Shown one piece after another: positions 25,855 through 34,530 of a stretch of 64,000 nucleotides of DNA. Source of the stretch: Vicinamibacterales bacterium (GTDB lineage: Bacteria > Acidobacteriota > Vicinamibacteria > Vicinamibacterales > SCN-69-37); contig JAURFE010000001.1 of the NCBI GenBank assembly GCA_030827135.1, positions 90,569-154,568 of the forward strand, written 5' to 3'. Both the position numbers and the translations under genes were made by a program. The stretch's first letter is position 1; each line of letters begins with the position of its first letter. A model generated the notes under the pieces. That model saw nothing but the letters and a program-made list of their open reading frames with translations. It searched no databases and was not told the DNA's origin.

Positions 25855-25928
25855 GCGGGCTTAGCATAGTGGTAATGTCCTGGCTTCCCAAGCCAGTCAG
25901 ACGGGTTCGATTCCCGTAGCCCGCTCCA
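25855..25928 (+). tRNA. tRNA-Gly (anticodon CCC), CCA end encoded
   Basis: A full 74-base cloverleaf: acceptor GCGGGCT with AGCCCGC, anticodon stem CTGGC/GCCAG with loop TTCCCAA (anticodon CCC, reads GGG) and T arm ACGGG-TTCGATT-CCCGT. T is the discriminator and CCA is encoded. No integrase or partial tRNA copy follows, so it does not mark an island here. Confidence 0.97.
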
Positions 25929-25949
25929 ACCTTCGCTGAACGCTCGCTG

Positions 25950-26007
25950 CGTTCGCAGCTACGGTTGGCAAGCTACCTTTCAGACGTTCGCAGCTACGCT
26001 TGGCGAG
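25950..26007. repeat. 23-base direct repeat downstream of tRNA-Gly
   Basis: CGTTCGCAGCTACGGTTGGCAAG (first 20: CGTTCGCAGCTACGGTTGGC) at 25950-25972 recurs with two changes at 25985-26007. The second copy lies in the 3' end of the small minus-strand gene 25980-26186. Confidence 0.8.
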
Positions 26008-26186
26008 ACAGCCAGCGTCCCGCGAAGGTTGCCCCCCGAAGCGAGGAGCGGAGCGACTGCTTGGCGAAGGCGGGCCGACTTCACCACCTCGTCCATCTGT
26101 TTCGAGGTCTTCCGGCTGTTGTTGTAGATGACGCCGATGCAGCTCCACACGCCGAGGAGCGCGATGCTGACCCACAATTCAAACAT
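25980..26186 (-). CDS. Small membrane protein, unknown function
   Basis: A 68-residue frame beginning MFELWVSIALLGVWSCIGVIY, a clear single membrane helix, then a charged stretch (NNSRKTSKQMDEVVKSARLR). Its ATG overlaps the stop of the upstream small membrane protein gene, which supports real translation. The C-terminal ~10 residues are encoded by the 23-base repeat. I do not recognise the family. Confidence 0.5.
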   Translation of the reverse strand: MFELWVSIALLGVWSCIGVIYNNSRKTSKQMDEVVKSARLRQAVAPLLASGGNLRGTLAVSPSVAANV

Positions 26187-26577
26187 GATGATCGCTCCGC
26201 CGGTATTGTCGGGCCGTCTGCCCCGCCAGAATGGCTGCCAAGGTGAAGAACCAGAGCAAGGACGCGGTCGCCGTCAGAAACGCAGGCAACGAATCAACGC
26301 CGGACCTCACAAAAGCGCCCGCTCCGACGCCGGCCACCGCCGCGACGATCGAAATCGAGCCGAGCCCTCGATACCCGTCCTGAAGCAATCGCCAGGACAG
26401 CGCGATGACCCACACCGCGCAGGCCGCAAGGGCGGCCCATTCGACGACGAATGAGGTATCGGCATCGGTGGTGATGTCATCCAACGCCGCGTACGCGAGC
26501 AGGACGACAGCGAAGGTGACGATGGCGTCCCGCCGCGAGGACTGGGAGAAGGGTGCCGCGTGCCGCGTGTGGATCAT
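26179..26577 (-). CDS. Integral membrane protein, unknown function
   Basis: A 132-residue protein with about four hydrophobic segments (DAIVTFAVVLLAYAAL, FVVEWAALAACAVWVIALSW, ISIVAAVAGVGAGAFV, FLTATASLLWFFTLAAILAG). It lies 13 bases behind the VWFA-related gene and overlaps the 68-residue gene, so the four genes on this strand form a probable operon. No family recognised. Confidence 0.65.
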   Translation of the reverse strand: MIHTRHAAPFSQSSRRDAIVTFAVVLLAYAALDDITTDADTSFVVEWAALAACAVWVIALSWRLLQDGYRGLGSISIVAAVAGVGAGAFVRSGVDSLPAFLTATASLLWFFTLAAILAGQTARQYRRSDHHV

Positions 26578-26590
26578 GGCCGCCCCTGTT

Positions 26591-28627
26591 CTAGTTGACG
26601 ACGCGTATCCCCACGAGCCGCGTCTCTGACGTGCCCCCCGCCGTGGCCGTCACTTCGATCACGTAGTCACCGGGCGCCAGGGGGGCCAGCAGGCCGTCGA
26701 GGGCGAGGACCTGCCGGCCGTCGCGTTCGATTTCAGTCAGGGTGATGGTGATCGCGACGGGTTCGCCATTGCGACCGAGCAGGCGCGCCTCCCGGCGTTC
26801 GAGCGGGCCGCCGACCGGCCATTCGATGTGGACCCGCTCAGTGCGACGGAACTGGAAACTCGCGACGGGCACCAGCGGGGACCGCGAGGAGGGCGTCGCG
26901 CGGTACACGAGCCCCGCTCCGAGCACGGCCCCATCGTCGCGCGCCGCCGGCGTCTTGCTCTCGAATGTACCCGTCGCGCTGCGCAGCTTGACCGTCACGG
27001 TCGCCGTGCCGAGGTCCGCGGGCACGGCCACCGACGCACTGCCGGCCCGCATCGCCGCGAGCACAGGCACGGTGGCCGTGCCGATGGTGGCGCCATCGGC
27101 CCCGGCGACCGTCACTTCCAGGGTGCCGTCCTTCGCCATCGCCCCGCGCGCCACCTCAGCGGGCCCCACTTCGACCAGCGTGGTGAGGCGTGTGCCCACC
27201 AGGGTGGAGTGCACAAACACCTCCGTGTCGGGTCGCAACCTCGCGAGTCCGCCCAACGCCAGATCCACCGGAGACGGCCCCGTGGCCACGACGGGGTTGG
27301 CCGCGGCGGCGGCACGCGCTGCGCGTTCCGCAGCGGAAGGCGCCGTATACCCGCGACGCGCCGTCACCTCCACACCCGGTTGTTTGACCCGCACCCGGAT
27401 GCGTCGCGCGCGTCCGTCAAACGCGGTATTCGATGAGTAGTAGCCGAGCAGGTAATACGCGGACAGGGCCTCAGAGACACGCGTGAGCCCGGCCTTGAGA
27501 TCGTTGGTGTTGACGACCGCCAGTCCATCGGTGTTCTCGGCCAGCGTCTGCATCGCACTGGCGCGGTCGCGGATGTTGTTGAAGCCCTGCGCGACGGGCG
27601 ATGTCGAGATATCTCCGGTGCCCATCACGCGCTCGGAGATCGGATAGTCGAAGGTGGTGAGTCCCCCGGGATTCACCATGTAGAACACGACATTACTGCG
27701 GTTCGCGCGGCTGATGATCTCGCGCAGGCGCGCCTGCCCGTCAATATTGGCGTAACGCACGAGGTACTGATCGCAGGCGGGATCCCGGCGCCCGCTGTAG
27801 CCCACCAGGCCGCTGTCGCCGCGGAACAGTCGCCAGCCCTCGGTGAACACGACAACCGAGGTGCGCCCCTCACGCAGGGACCCAAGGTAGTAGACAAGGT
27901 CCTCGAGGTGCTGGAGCACCGCTTCTTCGCGCGCCCGATCACGAAGCACCGCGGAGATACGACGTACGGCCTGGCCGTCACGAATCCAGCCTTCCCGCCC
28001 CTCGTTGTCGGTGGGAAAACACTGTTCAAGCTCATTTTCAAGAGGCGTGCGCACGGCATCCCGCGTGCCCCACTTCCAATTGCGCGACAGCAAGTCCTCG
28101 ATGCCCATCGTGCGGCGGCCGAAGGTCAGCCCGTCCGGTGGCACCTGGGAGCTCGTCAGCGCCACCAGATCGTTTTCGCCGATGAGCTGGTTGAGCATTG
28201 AAATCAGCGGCACCCGCGCCGCGTTCGCCCCGGCGACCGAGACGTGTTCAATGTCGAGGTACACCACAAACGCACGCATCCTGGCATCGGCGGCGAGCAG
28301 TCTCGACTGCGCCACGGTGTTCGGATCCCGGCGTGTGGCCTCCGGCGTGGCGCCGGTGGCATCGACAAACTCAAAGCTCTCGACCGTCTGCGGCGTCCCG
28401 TCTTCCTCGACGATGAAGTCGTCGGCCGTCAGACCTTCGACCACCTTGCCGCCTTTGGTGGGATACGCATCCACCGTCACGAAGTGGGCATCCGATCGGA
28501 AGATGGGGCGTTGGTCCTGGACGGCCTGAGGTCCTGGGGTCCAGGGTCCGGGGTCCAGGGTCCAGACCGGAGGCGCCGCAAAAAACGCGGCAGCCAAAAG
28601 CACAACGCCACAGATCCACGATCGCAT
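26591..28627 (-). CDS. VWFA-related protein of acidobacterial type (second of a tandem pair)
   Basis: A 678-residue exported protein with a signal peptide (MRSWICGVVLLAAAFFAAPP). The segment HFVTVDAYPTKGGKVVEGLT, then DFIVEEDG, is typical of the acidobacterial VWFA-related family, followed by a von Willebrand A-like domain. The MIDAS motif is degenerate: VYLDIEHVS replaces DxSxS, so metal binding is doubtful. The C-terminal part is beta-rich. A Pro-rich stretch after the signal peptide (about residues 22-35) is encoded by five GGGTCCA-type heptamers. It follows its paralogue with 3 bases between them. Role unknown; an envelope adhesion or secretion role is a guess. Confidence 0.82.
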   Translation of the reverse strand: MRSWICGVVLLAAAFFAAPPVWTLDPGPWTPGPQAVQDQRPIFRSDAHFVTVDAYPTKGGKVVEGLTADDFIVEEDGTPQTVESFEFVDATGATPEATRRDPNTVAQSRLLAADARMRAFVVYLDIEHVSVAGANAARVPLISMLNQLIGENDLVALTSSQVPPDGLTFGRRTMGIEDLLSRNWKWGTRDAVRTPLENELEQCFPTDNEGREGWIRDGQAVRRISAVLRDRAREEAVLQHLEDLVYYLGSLREGRTSVVVFTEGWRLFRGDSGLVGYSGRRDPACDQYLVRYANIDGQARLREIISRANRSNVVFYMVNPGGLTTFDYPISERVMGTGDISTSPVAQGFNNIRDRASAMQTLAENTDGLAVVNTNDLKAGLTRVSEALSAYYLLGYYSSNTAFDGRARRIRVRVKQPGVEVTARRGYTAPSAAERAARAAAAANPVVATGPSPVDLALGGLARLRPDTEVFVHSTLVGTRLTTLVEVGPAEVARGAMAKDGTLEVTVAGADGATIGTATVPVLAAMRAGSASVAVPADLGTATVTVKLRSATGTFESKTPAARDDGAVLGAGLVYRATPSSRSPLVPVASFQFRRTERVHIEWPVGGPLERREARLLGRNGEPVAITITLTEIERDGRQVLALDGLLAPLAPGDYVIEVTATAGGTSETRLVGIRVVN
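28530..28564. repeat. Five tandem heptamers inside a coding region
   Basis: GGTCCTG, GGGTCCA, GGGTCCG, GGGTCCA and GGGTCCA in direct succession, within codons about 22-33 of the VWFA-related gene. Seven is not a multiple of three, so gain or loss of one unit would shift the frame. Confidence 0.9.
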
Positions 28628-28630
28628 GGC

Positions 28631-30517
28631 CTACGCTACCACCTTGAATGGCAGGTACGTGCGCTTTGTCTCGCCACGACTGGTGACGACCAGTTCCACT
28701 GCGTAGTCACCGGGGGCCAGCGCGCCCAGCATGACATCCACGGTGAGTACGGGGGCGTCGGGACCTCGTTCACTGACCACCGTTTGTGCGGCCAGTGGCC
28801 TGCCGTCACGCCCGACCACGCGAGCAGTTCGCGACTCAAGCGGCTGGGTGATTGGCCACTCCGCCCTGAGGCGCTCCGTGCGTCGAAACGCGGGCGCCGT
28901 GACGGCGACGATCGGCGAACGGGGGGACGGAGTGGCGCGGAAGACGGCCGGCGCGCCGAGGAGAGGGGCGGCGTCCGCCTTCAGATACCGCGCCGCGTTG
29001 AAGCTGCGGTCATCCGCAGATCGAATGCCGGCAAGCACATCGAGTGCGCGGTCGAGTTCCGAGAGCACCGGCGCGGCGACCGGATTGGCCCGCAGTGCGC
29101 GCTCCTCCGCCGTGGGCGCACGGTAACTGCGCCGGGCCTTCACCTCCACGCCCGGCTGGGGTGACGACACGGCGATGGTGCGAATCTGTCCGTCGAATCG
29201 GGTGTTCGTGGAGTAGTAGCCCAGCAGATAAAACGTCCGGAGCTGGTCCATGATCGGCCGCAGCGCCTGTCTCATGTCATTGGTGTGCACCGCAGCGGCT
29301 CCGTCCGTGTTCCTCGCCAGCGTGATCAGGGCGTCCTGCCGCTCCGTGATTCGGTCGAAGTCCTCGCTGATCAACTGGGTGGGATCCACAACGACGTTCT
29401 TCTCCGCAATGTTGCGGTCGGTGGCCACCAGCCCTGCCGGATTGACCGTGTAGAACGACACATTCATGCTGTTCGCCAGTCGAATCAGCTGCTGGTGCCG
29501 TGCCCCGAGGTCGAGGTCGGCGAGGCGCACAGCTTCCTGGATGCAGGCCTGCCGCTGCCCTTGCGCCACGGTATTGAACATCATGAACTCGGATCCTGCG
29601 GTGCCGACCCGAGGCATCTCGTTCTGTGTCTTCTCCGCTTCCGCCTTGAGCACCGCATCCCGGCCGTAGAGGCGCCACCCTTCCGTGAACAGCAGCACCG
29701 ACGTCCGGCCCTCCCGCAGGCTGCCGAGATACCAGACCAGATCCTCCAGGTGCCTGAGCACGCGGTCGGCGCGCTGCCGCTCGATCAGCACCGTCGGCAG
29801 CGGTCGCTTCAACGCGCCGTCCACGACAAACCGTTCTTCCACACGTGCCGGCGGATCCGTGTACTCAAAACACGACCACAAGCCGTCCTCATCGGGTGTC
29901 CGCAGCATGCTGTCGCGCAGGCCCCACGCCCAGTACCGCCGCAACTGATCGTCGATCGACGTGACTCGGCGCTGGAACGTCATCGACGCCACATCGTGTT
30001 CACTCGTGATCACGCTGAAGACGTCGTTCGGCGTGACAATGTCGGTGAGCAGTTGCACGAGCGGCAGTCGTGCGCGATGGGCGCCGGCGGTCGAGACGTG
30101 CGGAATGTCGAAGTAGGTGACGAACGCACGGGTCCGGGGATCAGCCGCGGCTTCGCGCGACTCCGCCAGGGTATTGGGGTCGCGACGGGCAGACTCAGGC
30201 TCGGTCGAGCCCACCCCGACAAATTCAAACGACTCGACCTTCTGAGGCACGCCGTCTTCGCGCACGACAAAGTCCACTGCCGTCAGGCCCTCGACGACCT
30301 TGCCGTCACGCAACGGATACGCGTCCACCAGCACGAAATGGGCATCGGCGCGGAAGACAGGGCGCTGCGCGGCCTGTGGTCCTGGGGTCCAGGGTCCAGG
30401 GTTCGTGGTCCCGGGTCCGGGGTCCAAGGTCCCGGGTGTGGGGTCCAGGGTCCGAACGGGGGTCACGGCCAGCAACAGGGCGGCCGCGAGGGCTGGGATG
30501 AAACATCGCACGCGCAT
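28631..30517 (-). CDS. VWFA-related protein of acidobacterial type (first of a tandem pair)
   Basis: A 628-residue exported paralogue of the next gene, with the same layout. A signal peptide (MRVRCFIPALAAALLLAVTP) leads into a Pro/Gly-rich stretch encoded by eleven heptamers. Then comes HFVLVDAYPLRDGKVVEGLTAVDFVVREDG and a VWA-like domain with TYFDIPHVS in place of the MIDAS motif. SVLLFTEGWRLYG is shared with the sister protein. The C-terminus is beta-rich. The pair probably arose by tandem duplication. It begins a minus-strand operon divergent from the FKBP gene. Confidence 0.82.
   Translation of the reverse strand: MRVRCFIPALAAALLLAVTPVRTLDPTPGTLDPGPGTTNPGPWTPGPQAAQRPVFRADAHFVLVDAYPLRDGKVVEGLTAVDFVVREDGVPQKVESFEFVGVGSTEPESARRDPNTLAESREAAADPRTRAFVTYFDIPHVSTAGAHRARLPLVQLLTDIVTPNDVFSVITSEHDVASMTFQRRVTSIDDQLRRYWAWGLRDSMLRTPDEDGLWSCFEYTDPPARVEERFVVDGALKRPLPTVLIERQRADRVLRHLEDLVWYLGSLREGRTSVLLFTEGWRLYGRDAVLKAEAEKTQNEMPRVGTAGSEFMMFNTVAQGQRQACIQEAVRLADLDLGARHQQLIRLANSMNVSFYTVNPAGLVATDRNIAEKNVVVDPTQLISEDFDRITERQDALITLARNTDGAAAVHTNDMRQALRPIMDQLRTFYLLGYYSTNTRFDGQIRTIAVSSPQPGVEVKARRSYRAPTAEERALRANPVAAPVLSELDRALDVLAGIRSADDRSFNAARYLKADAAPLLGAPAVFRATPSPRSPIVAVTAPAFRRTERLRAEWPITQPLESRTARVVGRDGRPLAAQTVVSERGPDAPVLTVDVMLGALAPGDYAVELVVTSRGETKRTYLPFKVVA
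30378..30454. repeat. Eleven tandem heptamers inside a coding region
   Basis: Eleven consecutive 7-base units with consensus GGGTCCA (for example GGTCCTG, GGGTCCA, GGGTTCG, TGGTCCC, GGGTCCG, AGGTCCC, GGGTGTG). They code for the Pro/Gly/Thr-rich segment just after the signal peptide of the first VWFA-related protein. This is the position of the five-unit block in its sister gene. Confidence 0.92.
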
Positions 30518-30566
30518 AAGAACACCGTGCAGGAATGGCGGCTGGCAATCGGAATCTTAGCCCAGC

Positions 30567-30572
30567 TATTAT
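30567..30572 (+). promoter_or_regulatory. -10 box for a short-leader FKBP transcript
   Basis: TATTAT ends 8 bases before the ATG at 30581. It lies in the 63-base gap between the divergent VWFA and FKBP genes. No ribosome-binding site is visible. Confidence 0.5.
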
Positions 30573-30580
30573 CGTGCGGT

Positions 30581-31015
30581 ATGCATTCAGCGAAATTCGT
30601 GTTTGTGGCCGCCCTGCTCGCCGTGTCTGTCGCCTGTGGTGACAAAGCGGCCCCGACGGCTCCGCCGCTCGACGTCCCCTTCTCCGCCACCGACCTCGTG
30701 GTCGGCACCGGCACCGAAGCCGCGACCGGCAAGACCGTGCGCGTGTACTACACCGGCTGGGTCTACTCCGCAAACGCCACCGACAACAAAGGGGCCCAGT
30801 TCGATGCCAACACCTCCGGCGTCGGCTTCAGCTTCACGATCGGCGCCGGCCAGGTCATCAAGGGATGGGAACAGGGCCTGCCTGGCATGAAGGTCGGCGG
30901 CAAACGCCGCCTCGTCATCCCGCCGAGCCTCGGCTACGGCTCCCAGGGCGCCGGGTCGATTCCACCCAACGCGCACCTGATCTTCGAGATCGAGCTGCTG
31001 TCGGTCGCCGGCTAA
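30581..31015 (+). CDS. FKBP-type peptidyl-prolyl isomerase, predicted lipoprotein
   Basis: Speeds cis-trans isomerisation of Xaa-Pro bonds, here in the periplasm. The 144 residues have a signal peptide ending AVSVAC (Cys19, a slightly unusual lipobox). An FKBP domain follows with VRVYYTGWVYS, FSFTIGAGQVIKGWEQGLPG and MKVGGKRRLVIPPSLGYG. The frame is open far upstream, but that part is antisense to the VWFA gene; the ATG at 30581 starts the signal peptide. Confidence 0.92.
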   Translation: MHSAKFVFVAALLAVSVACGDKAAPTAPPLDVPFSATDLVVGTGTEAATGKTVRVYYTGWVYSANATDNKGAQFDANTSGVGFSFTIGAGQVIKGWEQGLPGMKVGGKRRLVIPPSLGYGSQGAGSIPPNAHLIFEIELLSVAG

Positions 31016-31019
31016 GTCC

Positions 31020-31044
31020 TGGGCGGTTGGGCCGCTGGGCGGAT
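31020..31044. repeat. Period-8 repeat TGGGCGGN upstream of the ABC-F gene
   Basis: Three successive variants, TGGGCGGT, TGGGCCGC and TGGGCGGA, fill the gap between the FKBP stop and the ABC-F -10 box. A similar GATGGGCG pair lies at 38735-38754. Confidence 0.6.
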
Positions 31045-31046
31045 GC

Positions 31047-31066
31047 TAGAATCATGAGTTCATGAT
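31047..31066 (+). promoter_or_regulatory. -10 box and palindrome over the ABC-F start codon
   Basis: TAGAAT (31047-31052) ends 9 bases before the ATG at 31062. The perfect inverted repeat ATCATGA-GT-TCATGAT (31051-31066) overlaps both the -10 box and the start codon, so a repressor site or an RNA hairpin hiding the start is possible. Confidence 0.45.
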
Positions 31067-32660
31067 CTCTGTCGCCAACGTGTCTATGCGGTATGGGTCG
31101 AAGGTGCTCTTCGACGATGTGACGACGACGTTCAGTCCGGGGCGGCGGTATGGCCTCACCGGACCGAATGGCGCCGGCAAGTCCACCTTCATGAAGCTCC
31201 TCACCGGGGAGCTCACGCCGCAGAAGGGCACCGTCTCCCGCCCGGACAAGATCGGCGTCCTCAGTCAGGACCAGTACGCCTTCGACAAATTCCGGGTCAT
31301 CGACACGGTCATCATGGGCAACAAACGCCTCTGGAACACCCTCCAGGAGCGCGAGCGGCTCTACGAAAAAACCGAGATGACCGACGCCGAAGGCATGCGC
31401 CTCGGCGAACTCGAAGGCATCGTTGGCGAAGAAGACGGATATTCGGCCGACAGCGACGCGGCGATCCTGCTGCAGGGGCTCGACATCGCCGACCAATTGC
31501 ACGACCGATCGATGTCGGAGCTGCAAGGCGGCCAGAAGGTGCGGGTGCTGCTGGCCCAGGCCCTGTTCGGCAGCCCGCGCGCGCTGCTCCTCGACGAACC
31601 CACGAACCATCTCGACCTCGACTCCATCCACTGGCTGGAAACGTTCCTGGAGCGGTACGACGGCACGCTCATCGTAATCTCCCACGATCGCCACTTCCTG
31701 AACGCGGTCTGTACGCACACGGCGGACATCGACTACGAGACGATCATCACCTACACGGGTGGCTACGACGACATGGTGCTGGCCAAGATGCAGATCCGCT
31801 CGCGCATCGAGTCGGAGAACATCCAGCGCGAAAAAAAGATCGATCAGCTCAACGACTTCATCGCCCGCTTCTCCGCCGGCACCCGCGCCTCGCAGGTGGC
31901 GTCACGCCGCAAGGAAGTGGAACGTCTGCAGACCACCGACCTCGCGCGGTCCAACATCCAGCGCCCGTACATCCGCTTTCAGATGAACCGGCCGTCGGGC
32001 AGAAACATCCTTGAGGTTGAAGGGCTCAATAAGGCCTACGGCGACCTGAAGGTCATCAGGAATTTTGATGCGATCGTCTCGCGCGGCGAGAAGATTGGCC
32101 TCATCGGCCGCAACGGCATGGGCAAAACGACAATGCTGCGTGCGTTGCTGGCGGATGTGCCGGGGCAGCCGGCCTCCCCTGCTGACCGCGATTCCGGCAT
32201 CGTGAAGTGGGGGCACGAGGCGTCGATCGGCTACTTCGCCCAGGACCACACCGGGGTGATTGAAAAGGGGACGACCGCGGCCGAATGGCTGCACTCGTTT
32301 GATCCCGACCTGACGCGCCAGGACATCCACGGCCTGCTGGGCCAGATGCTCTTCCGCGGCGAAGAGGGGCTGAAGCCGACGGCCGCGTTGTCAGGCGGCG
32401 AGACCGCGCGCCTGCTCTTCTGCCGCATCATGCTGCAGAAGCCGAACGTGCTGGTCTTCGACGAGCCCACAAACCACCTCGACCTCGAATCGATCAACGC
32501 CCTCAACATTGCGCTGCAGAAGTTCGAAGGCACCGTGTTCCTCGTGACGCACGACCAGGACCTGATCGAAGAAGTCGCGACGCGCCTCTGGGTCTTCACC
32601 GAGACCGGGATTCAGGACTTCAAGGGCACCTACGAGGAGTTCGCGGTCCAGCACCCGTAG
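31062..32660 (+). CDS. ABC-F family ATPase (YbiT-like), ribosome-associated
   Basis: A 532-residue soluble protein with two ABC ATPase domains and no membrane part. The first has GLTGPNGAGKST, a degenerate signature MSELQGGQKVRV and LLLDEPTNHLDLDSI. The second has GLIGRNGMGKTT, LSGGETARLLF and VFDEPTNHLDLESI. The charged linker (about residues 240-300, RSRIESENIQREKKIDQLND) is the P-site tRNA-interaction motif region of ABC-F proteins. The size and the N-terminus MISVANVSMRYGSKVLFDDV fit the YbiT group, which acts on translation rather than transport. Confidence 0.92.
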   Translation: MISVANVSMRYGSKVLFDDVTTTFSPGRRYGLTGPNGAGKSTFMKLLTGELTPQKGTVSRPDKIGVLSQDQYAFDKFRVIDTVIMGNKRLWNTLQERERLYEKTEMTDAEGMRLGELEGIVGEEDGYSADSDAAILLQGLDIADQLHDRSMSELQGGQKVRVLLAQALFGSPRALLLDEPTNHLDLDSIHWLETFLERYDGTLIVISHDRHFLNAVCTHTADIDYETIITYTGGYDDMVLAKMQIRSRIESENIQREKKIDQLNDFIARFSAGTRASQVASRRKEVERLQTTDLARSNIQRPYIRFQMNRPSGRNILEVEGLNKAYGDLKVIRNFDAIVSRGEKIGLIGRNGMGKTTMLRALLADVPGQPASPADRDSGIVKWGHEASIGYFAQDHTGVIEKGTTAAEWLHSFDPDLTRQDIHGLLGQMLFRGEEGLKPTAALSGGETARLLFCRIMLQKPNVLVFDEPTNHLDLESINALNIALQKFEGTVFLVTHDQDLIEEVATRLWVFTETGIQDFKGTYEEFAVQHP

Positions 32661-32698
32661 GGCCTCGTGGGGCGCGCCGGGTTTGAGGGCGCCGTCGC

Positions 32699-32721
32699 GG
32701 CCCGCTGCAGTTCAGCGGGCC
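32699..32721. terminator. Hairpin between convergent genes
   Basis: GGCCCGCTG and CAGCGGGCC form a 9-bp stem with a 5-base loop, between the stops of the ABC-F gene and the third VWFA-related gene. No T run follows on either strand, so it may be a Rho-dependent barrier, a 3'-end stabiliser or a REP-like unit. Confidence 0.55.
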
Positions 32722-32740
32722 CTGCAGCCGCGCCACGACG

Positions 32741-34504
32741 CTACCGTGTCTTGCGCAGCGTGCGGATGGTCCGGCCGGTGACGCCGTTTCCGAGACGCAG
32801 CGATCCGCGGACGGCGTAGTCGCCCGGGGGCAGCGCCCCAAGCGGCACCGTGCCGAGCGCGAGGAACCGGCCGTCGCCCTGCGCCTGGAGCGCGAGCGGT
32901 ACGACGACGATGGCCGGGCCATCGATCGATGCCGCCACTTCAAGAAAGGCCGTCACGGCCATACCTTCGACCCCCCCGTAGATCTCGAAGGACGCCAACG
33001 CCGCCGGCTCATCGGCAAACGACAACCGCGGCAGCAACTGCCCCTCGCGGGACAAGCCGAGGACGAGCCCTCCCAGGTGCAGGGCTCCCACCGGAATCAG
33101 GCTCGCATCAAAGCGGTAGTCGGCCGCGCCCCCGCGCCCGGCGCCGTCGACCGCCGCCACGCGAAGACGGTAGCGGCCCGGCGGCACCCGCATCGCCCCC
33201 ATCAGCGGCGACACCCCGGCGTCCACCGCCGACCAGCGCGCCACCACCATCCCATCGTCAGTCACCAGCACCGCGCCGGCCGCACTGATGGCCAACGTGC
33301 GGTCCTCCGGTTCGGCGAGGATGGCGACCTGCACCTGCCCATCGGGCGCTCCCAGCGTGTAGGCCGCAGCACGCAGCGGCAGATCGCCGAATGTTGCCGC
33401 GGACAGCAACATGTCGCTGACCGTCACCCTCGATCCGGCTGCGCGGTCCGGCGTGCGCGAGAACGTGATCTCCGGACGCGCCCTCACCGTGACCCCGGGA
33501 CGCGTCACACGAATGTCGAGCCTGCGCCCCCGCGGGTCGAAGTCTGTGAGGTGCGGTTCCACCTCCGCCACGAGGTACGACGCCGTCTCCCGCGCCACGC
33601 GGCTCAGCGCGTCAGTGCCGACGGCCGTCAGAGGCACACGCACACCGCGGGTGACACCCGCCAGATGCTCAATGCCCGCGAGCGGGCTGCTCAGGGCCAC
33701 CGTATCCGCGCCGCTCAGCGACTGGAACTCCTGCCCCTGTCCGGTGGCGGCTCTGACGTCGTCCGGCTGCGCGATGTAGAAATTCGCCCGGGCGGCACCC
33801 GCGGCCTCGCCGACGCGGAGGAAGAGATCGCTTTGGAGTTCGCACATTCCGGGCGCGCGGGCAAACGGCGCATCCCGCCGTGGGGCCGACAGGCCCGCCG
33901 TGAACAGAATGACCGTGGACGGTGCGGTGCGTTCACCAAACGACCGCAACATCGTCTCCATCGACTCCAGCACCAGACGCGTGCGGCACGCCATCGCCGA
34001 ACCACCCTCGTCGCGGGCTCGTTGGCCCACGAGCGAGTCAACGGCGTGTTGCACGCGGAGGGGATCGTTGGACGACCGCAGCGGCACGCCCCCGTACGGC
34101 ATGCCGACGACGGTCACGAAATCGGAGGGCCCCAGCTCTTGAAGCAGCCCCGATACCGCCGCGCGAATGGGCGGCTCCTGGCCGACGCGAAATGAATCCT
34201 GATCCACCAGCAGCAGCAGCGCGCGCCCCGTCGCAGAGTTACGACTGGTGCCGTACGGCGCCGCGAGCCCTGGCGCCTTCACGACCCCGGGGGCCGCGGC
34301 GATCCGCCGCAGGACTTTCACCTCGCGACGACGACCATCGATGCGCAGGTCGATGTCCGCCGGCGTCAGGTCTCCGACCAGGTCACCCGCGGCATCCAGC
34401 GCCAGAAAATCAATCAGCAGCAGGCGCGCACTGCGCTCCTGCGCACCGGCCGGGACCAGCGCAGCCGCGCACACAAGGGCAACACAGACAGCGATGCGGG
34501 GCAT
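32741..34504 (-). CDS. VWFA-related protein of acidobacterial type (third copy)
   Basis: A 587-residue exported protein with signal peptide MPRIAVCVALVCAAALVPAGA. Residues ~30-60 (LLIDFLALDAAGDLVGDLTP, ADIDLRIDGRRREV) match the segment before the VWA-like domain in the two other copies. The MIDAS position reads LLVDQDSF, nearer to DxSxS than in the tandem pair but still incomplete. The C-terminal ~250 residues are beta-rich. It lies between the ABC-F gene and the TonB-dependent receptor on the same strand as the latter, but beyond that receptor's terminator. Confidence 0.78.
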   Translation of the reverse strand: MPRIAVCVALVCAAALVPAGAQERSARLLLIDFLALDAAGDLVGDLTPADIDLRIDGRRREVKVLRRIAAAPGVVKAPGLAAPYGTSRNSATGRALLLLVDQDSFRVGQEPPIRAAVSGLLQELGPSDFVTVVGMPYGGVPLRSSNDPLRVQHAVDSLVGQRARDEGGSAMACRTRLVLESMETMLRSFGERTAPSTVILFTAGLSAPRRDAPFARAPGMCELQSDLFLRVGEAAGAARANFYIAQPDDVRAATGQGQEFQSLSGADTVALSSPLAGIEHLAGVTRGVRVPLTAVGTDALSRVARETASYLVAEVEPHLTDFDPRGRRLDIRVTRPGVTVRARPEITFSRTPDRAAGSRVTVSDMLLSAATFGDLPLRAAAYTLGAPDGQVQVAILAEPEDRTLAISAAGAVLVTDDGMVVARWSAVDAGVSPLMGAMRVPPGRYRLRVAAVDGAGRGGAADYRFDASLIPVGALHLGGLVLGLSREGQLLPRLSFADEPAALASFEIYGGVEGMAVTAFLEVAASIDGPAIVVVPLALQAQGDGRFLALGTVPLGALPPGDYAVRGSLRLGNGVTGRTIRTLRKTR

Positions 34505-34530
34505 GGGGCTATCAGTATTTCATGGGAGCC

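Noticed and set aside
25897-26175. 92-codon minus-strand frame over tRNA-Gly ending RATGIEPV
   Set aside because: It runs into the tRNA and is the usual false protein read from the antisense of a tRNA T arm.
25855-26577. Integrated element at tRNA-Gly
   Set aside because: No integrase and no duplicated tRNA 3' end were found downstream.
29285-30580. Long upstream extension of the FKBP frame
   Set aside because: It is antisense to the VWFA gene; a signal peptide and -10 box place the start at 30581.
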